DNA of 64,000 bases from Arachnia propionica (lineage in GTDB: Bacteria; Actinomycetota; Actinomycetes; Propionibacteriales; Propionibacteriaceae), in contig NZ_CP146373.1 in NCBI RefSeq assembly GCF_037055325.1, positions 3,162,001 through 3,226,000 of the forward strand. The letters are read 5' to 3'. Below, piece by piece: positions 34,788 through 43,325 of this stretch. The notes beneath the pieces are model-generated. The model was given only the letters and a program-made list of their open reading frames with translations. It was not told where the DNA came from and did no database searches. How positions within the stretch are numbered: position 1 is the first letter of the stretch; each line of letters starts with the position of its first letter. The translations under genes were made by a program, and so were the position numbers.

Positions 34788-35639
34788 TCAGAAAACGCCG
34801 CTGTTGAGTTTCTTCTGCAATTCTTTGATGCAGGCCGAGGCCTCCCCGAAGTGCCCCTCCTGGGCTACGCCGCAGTGTTTCTCGAGGGCGAGAATGGTGC
34901 CGGCGCCCATCAGTCCGTCCGCGTCGATTCCCAGCCGCTGCTGGAGCGCAGTGATCACCGATGATCCCACAGCCTTTTCATCGGGGACCCACTCCCACCC
35001 CCCGGTCAATCCCGGGTTCTTGGCTTTCCAGGACACCGCCTGACTGGAGACCTGGCCGTCCACGGTGGTTTTGAGCACCTCCTGGAGGCGCCGGGTTGTG
35101 CTGGGCCCCCAGTAGCCATCAACGGTCAGGACAGTGGAAGGCGGTGCAGCGTAGCTAAGCGCCGGGATCAATCCACCGTTGGCCCAGCTCTTGGAACCCG
35201 ACGGTTCGGTAGTGAAATAACCGACGAGGCTGTTCTCGTCGCGAGCCTCGAAGGTGGTCAACCCGTCACCGCAGGAGACGGCGATTGCTCCGGGGAACCA
35301 CAGGAGCGCACCGGGGGTTTTCTTGGCCTCGTTGAGATCAATCACTGTGCAGGCCTTGATCTGTTCACCCGATGTTGCCGGGAACGAAATCCCGAGCTGC
35401 GACAGCGCCCAGTGGATCAAACCGGGGCAGTCAAAGGTCTCCGGCCCGGAACCACCCGAGGCATAGGAACACCCAGCCTTGCTCGTGACCACCTGAAGGA
35501 AATCCCGTCCTGACACAGCGGCCAGGGCCGGTGGTACACCAAACAGGCTGGCCGCCCCCAGACAGCCAGCAACCGGGCCCCCGAGAATGGTGGCAGCAAG
35601 CAGGTTCCTGCGGGATAATCGTGGGCACGCAATCGTCAT
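34788..35639 (-). CDS. Exported NlpC/P60-like protein with PG-binding module; catalytic His missing
   Basis: 283 residues: a Tat-like signal (SRRNLLAATILGG), an NlpC/P60 domain (about 45-150) and the shared C-terminal binding module (VDGYWGPSTTRRLQEVL; DADGLMGAGTILALEKHCG). The Cys nucleophile is in FDCPGLIHW (usual DCSG). At the position of the catalytic His the sequence is FPGAIAVSCGDG, whereas the paralogue at 37275 has FPGHIGISCGDG. The codon there is GCA, so this copy is probably inactive. GAGGAG precedes the ATG. Confidence 0.82.
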   Translation of the reverse strand: MTIACPRLSRRNLLAATILGGPVAGCLGAASLFGVPPALAAVSGRDFLQVVTSKAGCSYASGGSGPETFDCPGLIHWALSQLGISFPATSGEQIKACTVIDLNEAKKTPGALLWFPGAIAVSCGDGLTTFEARDENSLVGYFTTEPSGSKSWANGGLIPALSYAAPPSTVLTVDGYWGPSTTRRLQEVLKTTVDGQVSSQAVSWKAKNPGLTGGWEWVPDEKAVGSSVITALQQRLGIDADGLMGAGTILALEKHCGVAQEGHFGEASACIKELQKKLNSGVF

Positions 35640-35730
35640 GGCGAACTCCTCAACCTCAAAGATTACGGCCGACCCCTGGCGGATCAGGTCTTTTCCCCAG
35701 AGAATCGAGCCCTGTTTCCACGCCGAGCCT

Positions 35731-35760
35731 CACGACGCTGCCGCGAGCTTAACACCGCGG
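35731..35760 (-). promoter_or_regulatory. Conserved promoter block, copy 1
   Basis: cacgacgctgccgcgagctt-aacaccgcgg, recurring with few changes at 38251-38281 and 40247-40278, each about 50-130 bp upstream of a cell-wall gene start. Read on the minus strand it contains TAAGCT, TAGGCT or TACGCT, a -10-like TANNCT. Confidence 0.5.
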
Positions 35761-35898
35761 AACACTGATCCACGGGGAAGCCTGAGCAACACCTGAGAAC
35801 ATCGGAGGTTCCAGAGGATACCGCCACCGGCCTTCTTCGGCGGGAAAGAGTCACGACCCGATGCGCGTCGAGGATGCGACAGCGACCCGCATGGACAA

Positions 35899-35935
35899 GC
35901 GGGGCATGGGTCCCGCTTCGGGTCCCACGCCCCGC
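35899..35935. terminator. Terminator hairpin downstream of the 35944 amidase
   Basis: Arms of 17 bases (gcggggcatgggtcccg and cgggtcccacgccccgc) pair with two imperfections around a 3-base loop. The hairpin starts nine bases past the stop of the gene on the minus strand. Confidence 0.6.
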
Positions 35936-35943
35936 GACATCGC

Positions 35944-36966
35944 TCAGAAGGTGCCGTTGTTGAGAGCTTTCTGCAGCGCCATGATGCAGGACGACTGCTC
36001 CGAGAAGCACCCATCCTGGGTGGTTCCGAAATGCTTCTGAATGGCCTTGATCGTGTTCGGACCGATCAGACCGTCGGGCTGGATACCCACTTTCTGCTGG
36101 ACCGCGCGGATCACCTCAGAGCCCGTGGCAGATCCTTCGGGGACCCACTGCCAGCCACTGACCAGGCCAGGGTTCTTGGCCTGCCAGGTCTTGCTCTGAC
36201 CCGAGACCATACCGTCGATCGGGGTTCCCAGGACCGACTGGAGGAGCTTCGTGGTCGAGGCGCCCCACCATCCATCCACCTGGAGCGAGCTGGGGGGAGT
36301 GGCCGGAGCATCTGGAGCGTTCGCACCGGGATCCGGGGTGACGGGCATCGGATCGCCGGGGGTCGGTGGAATCTGATCGGCGGACCCGGCCGCCAGGACC
36401 TTCAGCTCCGGGATCTTGTTCACGTAGCTTCCCGGGCAGCCCGTCGAGATGAACGCCTTGTGGGGCTCAAGCCAGAGCGGACCGAAACGTTGCCTGAGGT
36501 TCTGGATCAAGGTGTGCAGCCGCTGCAGGGTTTGCTCGCTCATATCGGGACAGCACTCGATGCCAATGCTCTGTGCGTTGATGGAGTAGACGCCGGCGTG
36601 GTAGGCGGTGTCTCCCAGATCGACGATCTGAGTGACTCCCTCGTCGCTGACCACGTAATGGGCCGACACCTCGGCTGCGTTGTCACCTGCCAGGTAGTCG
36701 ACGATACCTTGATGTGTCTGACCAGCGGGTTCTCCCCACCAGTGGATGACGATGCCCGTCATTGAAGCAGCTGCCCCGGATGCGAAGGTACGGCCCGCAT
36801 CGTAGTTGACCGCCTGCTGGAAGTTGTCGGCGAACTCAGCGGCATGGGCCGGCAAGGCCCCCGCACCCGCGAGCCCGAAACCCGCTAGACCCAGGACAGA
36901 TGCGGACCGCAGAACCGCACGACGACTCAATCCGCGACCAGTGGAATATGAATCGATTGAATGCAT
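35944..36966 (-). CDS. Exported N-acetylmuramoyl-L-alanine amidase with PG-binding module
   Basis: 340 residues. Signal peptide with twin Arg (LSRRAVLRSASVLGLAGFG), Amidase_2 domain (about 50-190) and the shared C-terminal module. Zinc ligands and catalysis: IVIHWWGE (His), GIECCPD (Glu), LEPHKAF (His) and STGCPG (Cys), all conserved. A Pro-rich linker (PGDPMPVTPDPG) joins the binding module (VDGWWGASTTKLLQSVLG; PDGLIGPNTIKAIQKHFG). It cleaves the bond between muramic acid and the stem peptide outside the cell. ATG 36966 has GGAAGGAAC upstream. Confidence 0.9.
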   Translation of the reverse strand: MHSIDSYSTGRGLSRRAVLRSASVLGLAGFGLAGAGALPAHAAEFADNFQQAVNYDAGRTFASGAAASMTGIVIHWWGEPAGQTHQGIVDYLAGDNAAEVSAHYVVSDEGVTQIVDLGDTAYHAGVYSINAQSIGIECCPDMSEQTLQRLHTLIQNLRQRFGPLWLEPHKAFISTGCPGSYVNKIPELKVLAAGSADQIPPTPGDPMPVTPDPGANAPDAPATPPSSLQVDGWWGASTTKLLQSVLGTPIDGMVSGQSKTWQAKNPGLVSGWQWVPEGSATGSEVIRAVQQKVGIQPDGLIGPNTIKAIQKHFGTTQDGCFSEQSSCIMALQKALNNGTF

Positions 36967-37234
36967 GAACAGTTCCTTCCAGCTCGGCCCGCCGCCAACG
37001 GCTCCAAGCTGAGCTCGATTTAAATGAATCAGAAATGGTTGAGAAAATGACGGCGGATTCAGCGATGTCGGCGACATCGAATCACGCTGGAAAATCCCTC
37101 GAGATTGGATGGTAGCCAGGAAATTCCACCGTCAAGATTTCCAGCTTCACCGACCGGGATCGGGGCACATCATGTCATTATGAAAAGCTCACCCGACGGC
37201 GAAATCAGAATGTCGAAAATATGGTGGATAATCT

Positions 37235-37267
37235 GGTGCGGACCCCGGCACGAAAGGGGTCCGCACC
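37235..37267. terminator. Perfect 12-bp hairpin downstream of the 37275 gene
   Basis: GGTGCGGACCCC (37235-37246) and GGGGTCCGCACC (37256-37267) around a 9-base loop, seven bases past the stop on the minus strand. Confidence 0.65.
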
Positions 37268-37274
37268 AAGGAGA

Positions 37275-38150
37275 TCAGAAGGTTCCGTTGTTGAGCGCCT
37301 TCTGCAGCGCCATGACGCAGGAGGACTGATCCGAGAAGCACCCATCCTGGGTGGTTCCGAAATGCTTCTGAATAGCCTTGATCGTGTTCGGGCCAATCAG
37401 ACCATCGGCCTGGGCGCCCAATTTCTGCTGGACCGCGCGGATCACCTCAGAGCCCGTGGCGGAGCCGTCGGGAACCCACTGCCAGCCGCTGGCCAGACCG
37501 GGGTTCTTGGCCTTCCAGGACTGGGCCTGGCTGGCGACCGTACCGTCGACGGAGACCCCGAGCACCTCTTGGAGCTTGCTGGTGGTGGCGCTGCCCCAGT
37601 AGCCGTCAACATTCAGCGCCCCGTCAGGGGTCGTGCCGCCGCCACCGCCGCCACCGCCGGTGCCCGGCGCTCCGCTGTAGTCAAGACCTGGAACCAAACC
37701 GGCTGCGGTCCATCCCGTGCCAGTGAAGTAGCCGACCCCGACCTCTTCGCTCTGCGCCTCGAAGGAGGTTGCCCCATCACCGCAGGAGATGCCGATGTGG
37801 CCGGGGAACCACAGGATGGCGCCCGGAGTCGCCAGGCCCTGACCGAGGTCGATCGGGTCGCAGGAGTTGTACTGCTCGCCGGAGGTACGCGGGAAGGAGA
37901 TTCCGAGCTGGGTGAGCGACCACAGAACCAGTCCGGAGCAGTCAAAACTCGAGGGTCCGGCATCACCCCAAATGTAGGGGCAGCCATTCTTGCTGGCAGC
38001 CGTCTGAAGGAAATCCGATCCGGAATAAGCGGCCGCAGCAGAGTTTGCACCAACAAGGTTGATGGCTCCCAGAACTCCCATTGCGGGGACACCGACTGCG
38101 AGGGTTGAAAGGATGCTCCTACGAGACATCCGCGGTTGCATAATCGTCAT
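37275..38150 (-). CDS. Exported NlpC/P60 endopeptidase with PG-binding module
   Basis: 291 residues: twin-Arg signal (MSRRSILSTLAVGVPAMGVLGA), NlpC/P60 domain with Cys in FDCSGLVLW and His in FPGHIGISCGDG, a Gly-rich linker, and the shared binding module (VDGYWGSATTSKLQEVLG; ADGLIGPNTIKAIQKHFG; GCFSDQSSC). Unlike the paralogue at 34788 it keeps the catalytic residues and so is a likely D-Glu-mDAP/LL-DAP-type endopeptidase. Start ATG 38150; an in-frame ATG nine bases later is also possible. Confidence 0.9.
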   Translation of the reverse strand: MTIMQPRMSRRSILSTLAVGVPAMGVLGAINLVGANSAAAAYSGSDFLQTAASKNGCPYIWGDAGPSSFDCSGLVLWSLTQLGISFPRTSGEQYNSCDPIDLGQGLATPGAILWFPGHIGISCGDGATSFEAQSEEVGVGYFTGTGWTAAGLVPGLDYSGAPGTGGGGGGGGTTPDGALNVDGYWGSATTSKLQEVLGVSVDGTVASQAQSWKAKNPGLASGWQWVPDGSATGSEVIRAVQQKLGAQADGLIGPNTIKAIQKHFGTTQDGCFSDQSSCVMALQKALNNGTF

Positions 38151-38250
38151 AGATCCATTCCTTGTTCGTTGACCTTGTTCATTCAGTAATAGCGATCCGT
38201 GACGAATGGGCCCCTCCGCCAGAAGATCAAAACCTTGCATGCATCGAAAA

Positions 38251-38281
38251 CCTCACGACGCTCTGCGAGCCTAACACCGAG
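38251..38281 (-). promoter_or_regulatory. Conserved promoter block, copy 2
   Basis: cctcacgacgctctgcgagc-ctaacaccgag; see copies at 35731 and 40247. TAGGCT on the minus strand is the -10 candidate, about 120 bp upstream of the start at 38150. Confidence 0.5.
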
Positions 38282-38421
38282 AGGGTCACTTCCCTGATGA
38301 AATCTCAGCTTCCTCCCAGCTTTCCCATCAGACAGTTTGTTCCGCACGAAAGGTTGAAGAAGAACGACGGAGGCATCGATACCGCCGAGACAGCTGCCCA
38401 CCGGGCTCGCACAGGCGATCA

Positions 38422-38446
38422 AAATGCGCTCTGACTAGGGATTTTA
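38422..38446. repeat. 25-bp upstream repeat, copy 1
   Basis: aaatgcgctctgactaggga-tttta, matching 40408-40432 at 22 of 25 positions. Both copies lie about 210-270 bp upstream of a wall-hydrolase start and about 150 bp upstream of the conserved promoter block. Confidence 0.5.
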
Positions 38447-39228
38447 CCCCCAGGCTCGGTCAGATCAAGGATTCAGGCCGGCACATGAACGGCCCCGACC
38501 ACGATCCGGATGAGTCGTCACCATGCCGACCGAAAGGCGGACACGCCCGCCCATAAGACTTTGCAAATGAAAATAAACCGTGGTCAATCCGAACCCCTCC
38601 AGTGCCCCGTCGGCACCAGCTTCACGAACGCTTCGAACGCCCCGCTCCGACCTGACCGGACACCGATCCGCTCGCAGTTCCAGCCCACTCCCCGAAGCGC
38701 CCGGTCTCCCGACCCGAGCGGACGTCAACGGCAGATCACACGAGACGCGACACACACCGTCGCCCTCATAGCGCACGCAGATCGACTGGGGAGCGAGACA
38801 TGAGACCTGGCCACCCGCCATCACGCAGGCGGCGCATCAGCAGTCTCAGGGACTACGGGCTCTGCGGCCCTCATCACAGGATGTCACCCGTCGAGGACAC
38901 GTCCCCCACGGGCCACCCCGATGTGGCACACAAAAGACCTGGGTCGCCTGATCGTGCTGGTCGTCGCTAGTTCCAATTCTCCAGTTCCGGTGTCACCACC
39001 CGGCTCCCGGTGACCCCGGAGGCTTTCCCCGTTGTCTCCCCGGCACCCCCTGAGGCGACGGAGCCGATGGAACTCTGCGGTCGCGGTCGGTCGCAGGTCC
39101 GTTCCCCTGTGGATCCCACGCGCCGCGGCAGTCGATCAGGCGACCCAAGCGAAGTCGGAAACCAGGGTCCCCAGTACCGACCTCGTCTGTTCCGAGGCGC
39201 TGCACTCAGTCACTCATGCACATGCCTC

Positions 39229-40197
39229 TCACAACTTTCCGGCATTGAGGGCCTTCTGCATCTCGACGATGCCGGGCGCCCCCTCCGGGAAACATCCATC
39301 CTCTGTGACACCGAAGTGCCGTTGAATGGCGCGGATCGTGTCCGGACCGATCAGGCCATCGACCTCGGAGCCCACCACCTGCTGGATCGCTCGAATGACG
39401 GTCGATCCCGTAGCGGCGGCTTCAGAGACCCACTCCCATCCGCTGACCAGGGCCGGATTGGCAGTCTTCCACCCGGTGTACTGCCGCGACACCACACCAT
39501 CGACGGGTGTGCCAAGCACCTCTTGGAGCTTGCTGGTGGTGGCGGAACCCCAGTAGCCGTCCGCGTCCAAGAGTCCGTTGTTCTCATTGATCACGTCGGG
39601 CGGCGATGGAATTTCCGAGGATCCCGCAGCCAGAACCTTCAACTCCGGGATCTTGCTCATGTAGGTACCCGGGCACCCCGTGGAGGAGAACGCCTGATGC
39701 GGTTCCAACCACAGGGGTCCGAGACTGCCGTTGAGCTTCTGCACCAGGTCGCACACCCTGTTCACGGTGGCGTCATCCATCTCGGGGCGGCACTCGATGC
39801 CGATGCTCTGGGCGTTGATGTCGTAGACACCCGCATGGAATGCGGTGTCCTCCAGCCCGACGAGCTGGGTGACACGCTCCCCGCTCACCACGTAATGAGC
39901 GGAGGACCAGCGGGCGTTCTCACCAGCCAGGTAGTTCACCACGCCCTGGTGGGACTGGCCACGAGGCTCCCCCCACCAGTGGATGACGATTCCGCTGATC
40001 CTGGTCGCCTCGCCGGATCTGAGATTGCGGCCCGGCGCGTAGCGAACAGCCTGCTGGAAGTCATCGGCGAAATCTGTTGCCCGAGCCGCGGTGGCGGCAC
40101 CGGTCACGAACCCGCCAGCCACCCCCAGCATCGAGGCGGAACGCAGAATCGCACGTCGACTCGGCCCCTCGGTGGGCCTGGATCTGACCGGAATCAC
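39229..40197 (-). CDS. Exported N-acetylmuramoyl-L-alanine amidase with PG-binding module, paralogue
   Basis: 322 residues, close paralogue of the 35944 gene: signal SRRAILRSASMLGVAGGFV, amidase domain with IVIHWWGE, GIECRPE, LEPHQAF and STGCPG intact, then the binding module (ADGYWGSATTSKLQEVLG; VDGLIGPDTIRAIQRHFG). The GTG at 40197, 7 bases after GGAAGGAAG, is the likely start; an ATG at 40248 would overlap the promoter block. The C-terminal Cys pair of the other copies is reduced to one (GCFPEGAPG). Confidence 0.88.
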   Translation of the reverse strand: MIPVRSRPTEGPSRRAILRSASMLGVAGGFVTGAATAARATDFADDFQQAVRYAPGRNLRSGEATRISGIVIHWWGEPRGQSHQGVVNYLAGENARWSSAHYVVSGERVTQLVGLEDTAFHAGVYDINAQSIGIECRPEMDDATVNRVCDLVQKLNGSLGPLWLEPHQAFSSTGCPGTYMSKIPELKVLAAGSSEIPSPPDVINENNGLLDADGYWGSATTSKLQEVLGTPVDGVVSRQYTGWKTANPALVSGWEWVSEAAATGSTVIRAIQQVVGSEVDGLIGPDTIRAIQRHFGVTEDGCFPEGAPGIVEMQKALNAGKL

Positions 40198-40246
40198 GTG
40201 TTCACTTCCTTCCTGCGGGGTGCTGGCTCTCATCACAGTGCCGAAC

Positions 40247-40278
40247 ATGGCGTCGCCGCTGCGAGCGTAACACCGCAG
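40247..40278 (-). promoter_or_regulatory. Conserved promoter block, copy 3
   Basis: atggcgtcgccgctgcgagc-gtaacaccgcag. TACGCT on the minus strand is the -10 candidate. The upstream sequence (ctgaga-A/T-rich) also resembles that before copies 1 and 2. Confidence 0.5.
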
Positions 40279-40407
40279 ACCGGGTTTTCCTAAAGATTCT
40301 CAGCCTTCCGTCAGGAAAGAAACGGGTCCGGAGTGGGTCTCCGCCGCCCCACACGCCCGTTTCGTTCACCGCCGCCAACCCCGCCCAGGACCTCTCCGGA
40401 AAGCGTT

Positions 40408-40432
40408 AAATGCGTTCTGACTAGGACTTTTA
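40408..40432. repeat. 25-bp upstream repeat, copy 2
   Basis: aaatgcgttctgactaggac-tttta; see 38422-38446. The 40279-40634 spacer otherwise shows no gene. Confidence 0.5.
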
Positions 40433-40634
40433 GGAAATCCTGTTGGATCGTCGCGACGGGATCAGAGAGAGCAGTCGGACCACGTCACCTCGCCCCCTGC
40501 AAGCCGCCACGCCGTCCAAAAGTACGACATCGCTCACTTCTCGATTCATTATCTGAGGAGTATCTGAGAGCAAACTGAGACGCCGGTCCGGGCCTTGGAG
40601 GAGGGAGCTGTCCCCGACCTGTGCAGGTCGACCC

Positions 40635-41114
40635 TCAGACGCGGGTGACCGCGATCCCCTCGGGGACCACCTGACCGTCGCGGTAGGGAATGACCGCATG
40701 AAACTGAGGTCCGTCGTCAAAAACCAGAGGCAGGAAGTGGCGGTCGCCCTCCCACATCGGCAGGTCACCGAGTTCAGCGAGGGGAACCCAACGCAGCGGG
40801 CCGTCGTCGTTGCGCTCCGGGGGCTCGCCGACGAAGTCGTCGACGAGAAAGACCAGCCCGAACCAGTCACTGCCGTCCGAACCGAATCCCGGCCAGGCGA
40901 TGCTGCCGCGCAGCCGCAGGGAGGTCGCATCGATTCCGGCCTCCTCGCGAAGTTCTCGCCTCAGACAGATGACGGCGTCCTCACCGGGTTCCAGCTTGCC
41001 GCCAAGGCCGTTCCATTTGCCGCGGTGGTCGTCGCCGGCGCGCTGGCGGTGCACCAGCAGCACCCGACCGTCGCGGACGACGTATCCGAGGGTGCCGATG
41101 ACGGCCCGAAACAC
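40635..41114 (-). CDS. Nudix hydrolase (MutT-like)
   Basis: A 159-residue Nudix protein with the box GKLEPGEDAVICLRRELREE-AGID (Gx5Ex7REUxEExGU). The N-terminus (VIGTLGYVVRDGRVLLVHR) is typical of the 8-oxo-dGTP/NTP pyrophosphatase group. It would hydrolyse an oxidised or otherwise modified nucleotide; the substrate is not certain. GTG start with TGAGG seven bases before. It lies nine bases after ilvE and is probably co-transcribed. Confidence 0.88.
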   Translation of the reverse strand: MFRAVIGTLGYVVRDGRVLLVHRQRAGDDHRGKWNGLGGKLEPGEDAVICLRRELREEAGIDATSLRLRGSIAWPGFGSDGSDWFGLVFLVDDFVGEPPERNDDGPLRWVPLAELGDLPMWEGDRHFLPLVFDDGPQFHAVIPYRDGQVVPEGIAVTRV

Positions 41115-41123
41115 CGCTGAACC

Positions 41124-42200
41124 TCAGACCACGCGGTGCAGCCAGCCGTGCCGATCCTCGGCGCGACCGAACTGGATGTCCAAGAGGTGAGCGCGCAGCT
41201 CGCGGGTGCGCGGGCCAGGCTCCCCGTCACCGACGACCTGCGCACCGTGTTCGGGAGAGTCGAAGCCCACGATCGGGGTGATGACGGCAGCCGTGCCGCA
41301 AGCGAAGGTTTCGGTCACCCGGCCCGAGGCGATGCCGTCGCGCAGCTCGTCGATGGAGATGGGCCGCTCGACGGGGGTGAGGCCGTGTTCGGAGGCCAAG
41401 GTGAGCAGCGAGTCGCGGGTGACGCCGTCCAGGATCGATCCGAGCGTGGGGGTGACGAGCTGGTCGTCGGCGGTGACCATCATGAAGTTCATGGTTCCGC
41501 ACTCCTCCAGCCAGCGGTGTTCGGCGCCGTCGAGGTAGAGCACCTGTCCGCAGCCGTGAGCGGCGGCCTCGTTGGCGGCGGCGAGGCTGGCGGCGTAGTT
41601 TCCACCGCACTTCGCGGTGCCGGTGCCGCCGGGCGCGGCCCGCGTGTAGTTGGGGGTGACCCACAGCTTCACGGGGGCCGGATAGTAGGCGCCAACGGGC
41701 GAAGCGAGCAGGCCGTAGCGGTAGTTCTTGGCCTCACGCACCCCGAGATAGGGTTCGTCGGCGATCTCGAAGGGACGCAGGTACAAGCTGCGCTCCCCGT
41801 CGGGTTGCGGCACCCACGCCTGTTCCAGAGCGACCAGCTCGTCGAGGGCGGCGAGGAACAGGTCCTCCGGCAGGGGTGCCATCTCGAGGCGTTCAGCGGA
41901 GGAGATGAAACGCCGCGCGTTCTTCTCGGGACGAAACAGCCACACCGAGGAGTCGGCATGGCGGTAGGCCTTCAGCCCCTCGAAGATCTCCTGCCCGTAG
42001 TGGAAGACCGCGGCGGCGGGGTGCAGCTGCCACTGGCCTGTCGGGATGATGCGGGCGTCGTGCCACCCGAGGCCCTCGGTGTAGTCGGCAACGGCCATGT
42101 GGTCGGCATAGAACTTCCCGAACACCGGATCCGCCACGATGGCGGCGCGCTCGGCCTCGGGCGTGGGCTGGTCGGTGCGGTGGAGTTCGAACAGTGACAT
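41124..42200 (-). CDS. ilvE: Branched-chain amino-acid aminotransferase
   Basis: A 358-residue class IV PLP enzyme of the IlvE (BCAT) length. IFEGLKAYRHADSSVWLFRPEKNARRF, YLRPFEIADEPYLGV, KCGGNYAASLAAANEA (Schiff-base Lys) and EECGTMNFMMV are BCAT-typical. It interconverts Leu/Ile/Val and their 2-oxoacids in the cytoplasm. TAGTCT lies six bases upstream of ATG 42200, so a leaderless transcript is likely. Confidence 0.94.
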   Translation of the reverse strand: MSLFELHRTDQPTPEAERAAIVADPVFGKFYADHMAVADYTEGLGWHDARIIPTGQWQLHPAAAVFHYGQEIFEGLKAYRHADSSVWLFRPEKNARRFISSAERLEMAPLPEDLFLAALDELVALEQAWVPQPDGERSLYLRPFEIADEPYLGVREAKNYRYGLLASPVGAYYPAPVKLWVTPNYTRAAPGGTGTAKCGGNYAASLAAANEAAAHGCGQVLYLDGAEHRWLEECGTMNFMMVTADDQLVTPTLGSILDGVTRDSLLTLASEHGLTPVERPISIDELRDGIASGRVTETFACGTAAVITPIVGFDSPEHGAQVVGDGEPGPRTRELRAHLLDIQFGRAEDRHGWLHRVV

Positions 42201-42463
42201 GCCCGCAGACTAGTCCACCGGTGGGGACAGCGCCGGCATCACGTTCATTCCCGGGACGATCCGCTCTGCGACGGCTTTATCTATTTCGACACAACAACCA
42301 GAGCTATTCTGGACAAAAGTCAAGAACGCAGCTCGCCGGGCAGGTTCCTCCTCCGAAACGCCCGCATTCACGGGCTGGCACTCATCCCGACTCTCCCTTG
42401 GACTTGACTTCCTAAGAATCCTGAGAGAACCTTTCCACGTTCATACCCAGACAGGAGATGCCG
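42201..42463. other. Divergent promoter region
   Basis: 263 bp between ilvE (minus) and the secreted metallopeptidase-like gene (plus). Holds the ilvE -10 box (42207-42212) and an AT-richer stretch (tttatctatttcgacacaac). No frame is supported. Confidence 0.4.
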
Positions 42464-43291
42464 ATGCGCAAGCTTGTGATCTGGCTCACCGCAGCCGCGG
42501 TGGCCATCGCAGGAATTGTTCTAGCAGCATCCGCAACGGCCGAAGGCGAGAAGCCCACAGTCGGACCGTCAGTGGTCGGAATCCACGCCCCTTGCCCCGT
42601 CACCCACCCCTGGCCGGGCGACAACGCGCCCATCTCAGAGATCAGCAACCAGCTGTCCCAGAACTTCGGGGTGACCCTGGCCGGTGACGGATGGACCGAC
42701 GCGAACCGCACCCAGATCAGCGTCGTGTGGCAGGCCCTCGACTCCGTCTCCTGCACCGACTTCCTGCCCAACATCAAGGCAAAGGTGTCTGGAACCATTG
42801 GCATCAACGCCACCCACATCACCGGATTCGCCTGGGGTGACTGGTCGTACACCAAACCCGGTTATTTGAGTTTCGACTTCACCAAGTGGAAGGAAGCCGT
42901 CGATCTCGGTGACATCGGGCGCCTGTCGCGCATCGTCATCCACGAGTTCACCCACATCTTCAACGCCGACCGCGACTCCAACCCCAAGTACTGGAGCGAG
43001 TTCCAGCACCTCGCCGCCAAGCAGGGCGTCTTCAGCTCCTACGCCGGCAGGAACAACCTGGAGACCCTCCCCGAGGTCGTCGGCTACTACGTGGCCCGCT
43101 GCGCCAAGGACAACCCCTACGACACCGGCCAGTTCAATGACTACTACGAGTGGGTCAAGACCACCATCTTCGCGGGCCGCGAGTTCGGCCCCGCGCCCGG
43201 CACCAAGGCCACCTGCGACGTGACCCCGGAGCAGATCCCCACCCCTGAGCCTTCCACACCCGACTGGGTGAAGGCGCTCAGCGGCGAGTGA
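42464..43291 (+). CDS. Secreted HExxH metallopeptidase-like protein
   Basis: 275 residues. Signal peptide MRKLVIWLTAAAVAIAGIVL..ASA, then a soluble domain with IVIHEFTHIFNAD, a zinc-binding HExxH, and a downstream Glu in NLETLPEVVGYYVARC that could be the third ligand as in gluzincins. Several Cys (CPVTHP, SCTDF, CAKD, TCDV) may form disulfides. It ends in a Pro/Thr linker (PTPEPSTPDW). Probably a secreted protease of uncharacterised family. ATG 42464 has AGGAG six bases upstream; ATG 42458 is also in frame. Confidence 0.7.
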   Translation: MRKLVIWLTAAAVAIAGIVLAASATAEGEKPTVGPSVVGIHAPCPVTHPWPGDNAPISEISNQLSQNFGVTLAGDGWTDANRTQISVVWQALDSVSCTDFLPNIKAKVSGTIGINATHITGFAWGDWSYTKPGYLSFDFTKWKEAVDLGDIGRLSRIVIHEFTHIFNADRDSNPKYWSEFQHLAAKQGVFSSYAGRNNLETLPEVVGYYVARCAKDNPYDTGQFNDYYEWVKTTIFAGREFGPAPGTKATCDVTPEQIPTPEPSTPDWVKALSGE

Positions 43292-43325
43292 CCGCCGGAC
43301 TCCGGGTGTCGCTAGGCTCTGGAGC

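Larger units (their letters stand above)
38151..39228. other. ~1.1 kb spacer upstream of an NlpC/P60 gene
   Basis: Contains the conserved promoter block (38251-38281) and the 25-bp repeat (38422-38446). The rest (about 38450-39228) has frames on both strands but none with a credible start, RBS or recognisable product. It may be remnant DNA. Confidence 0.5.

Noticed and set aside
38465-38824. Minus-strand 119-codon frame in the 1-kb spacer
   Set aside because: No RBS, low-complexity Arg/Gly/Ser composition and overlap with equal frames on the other strand.
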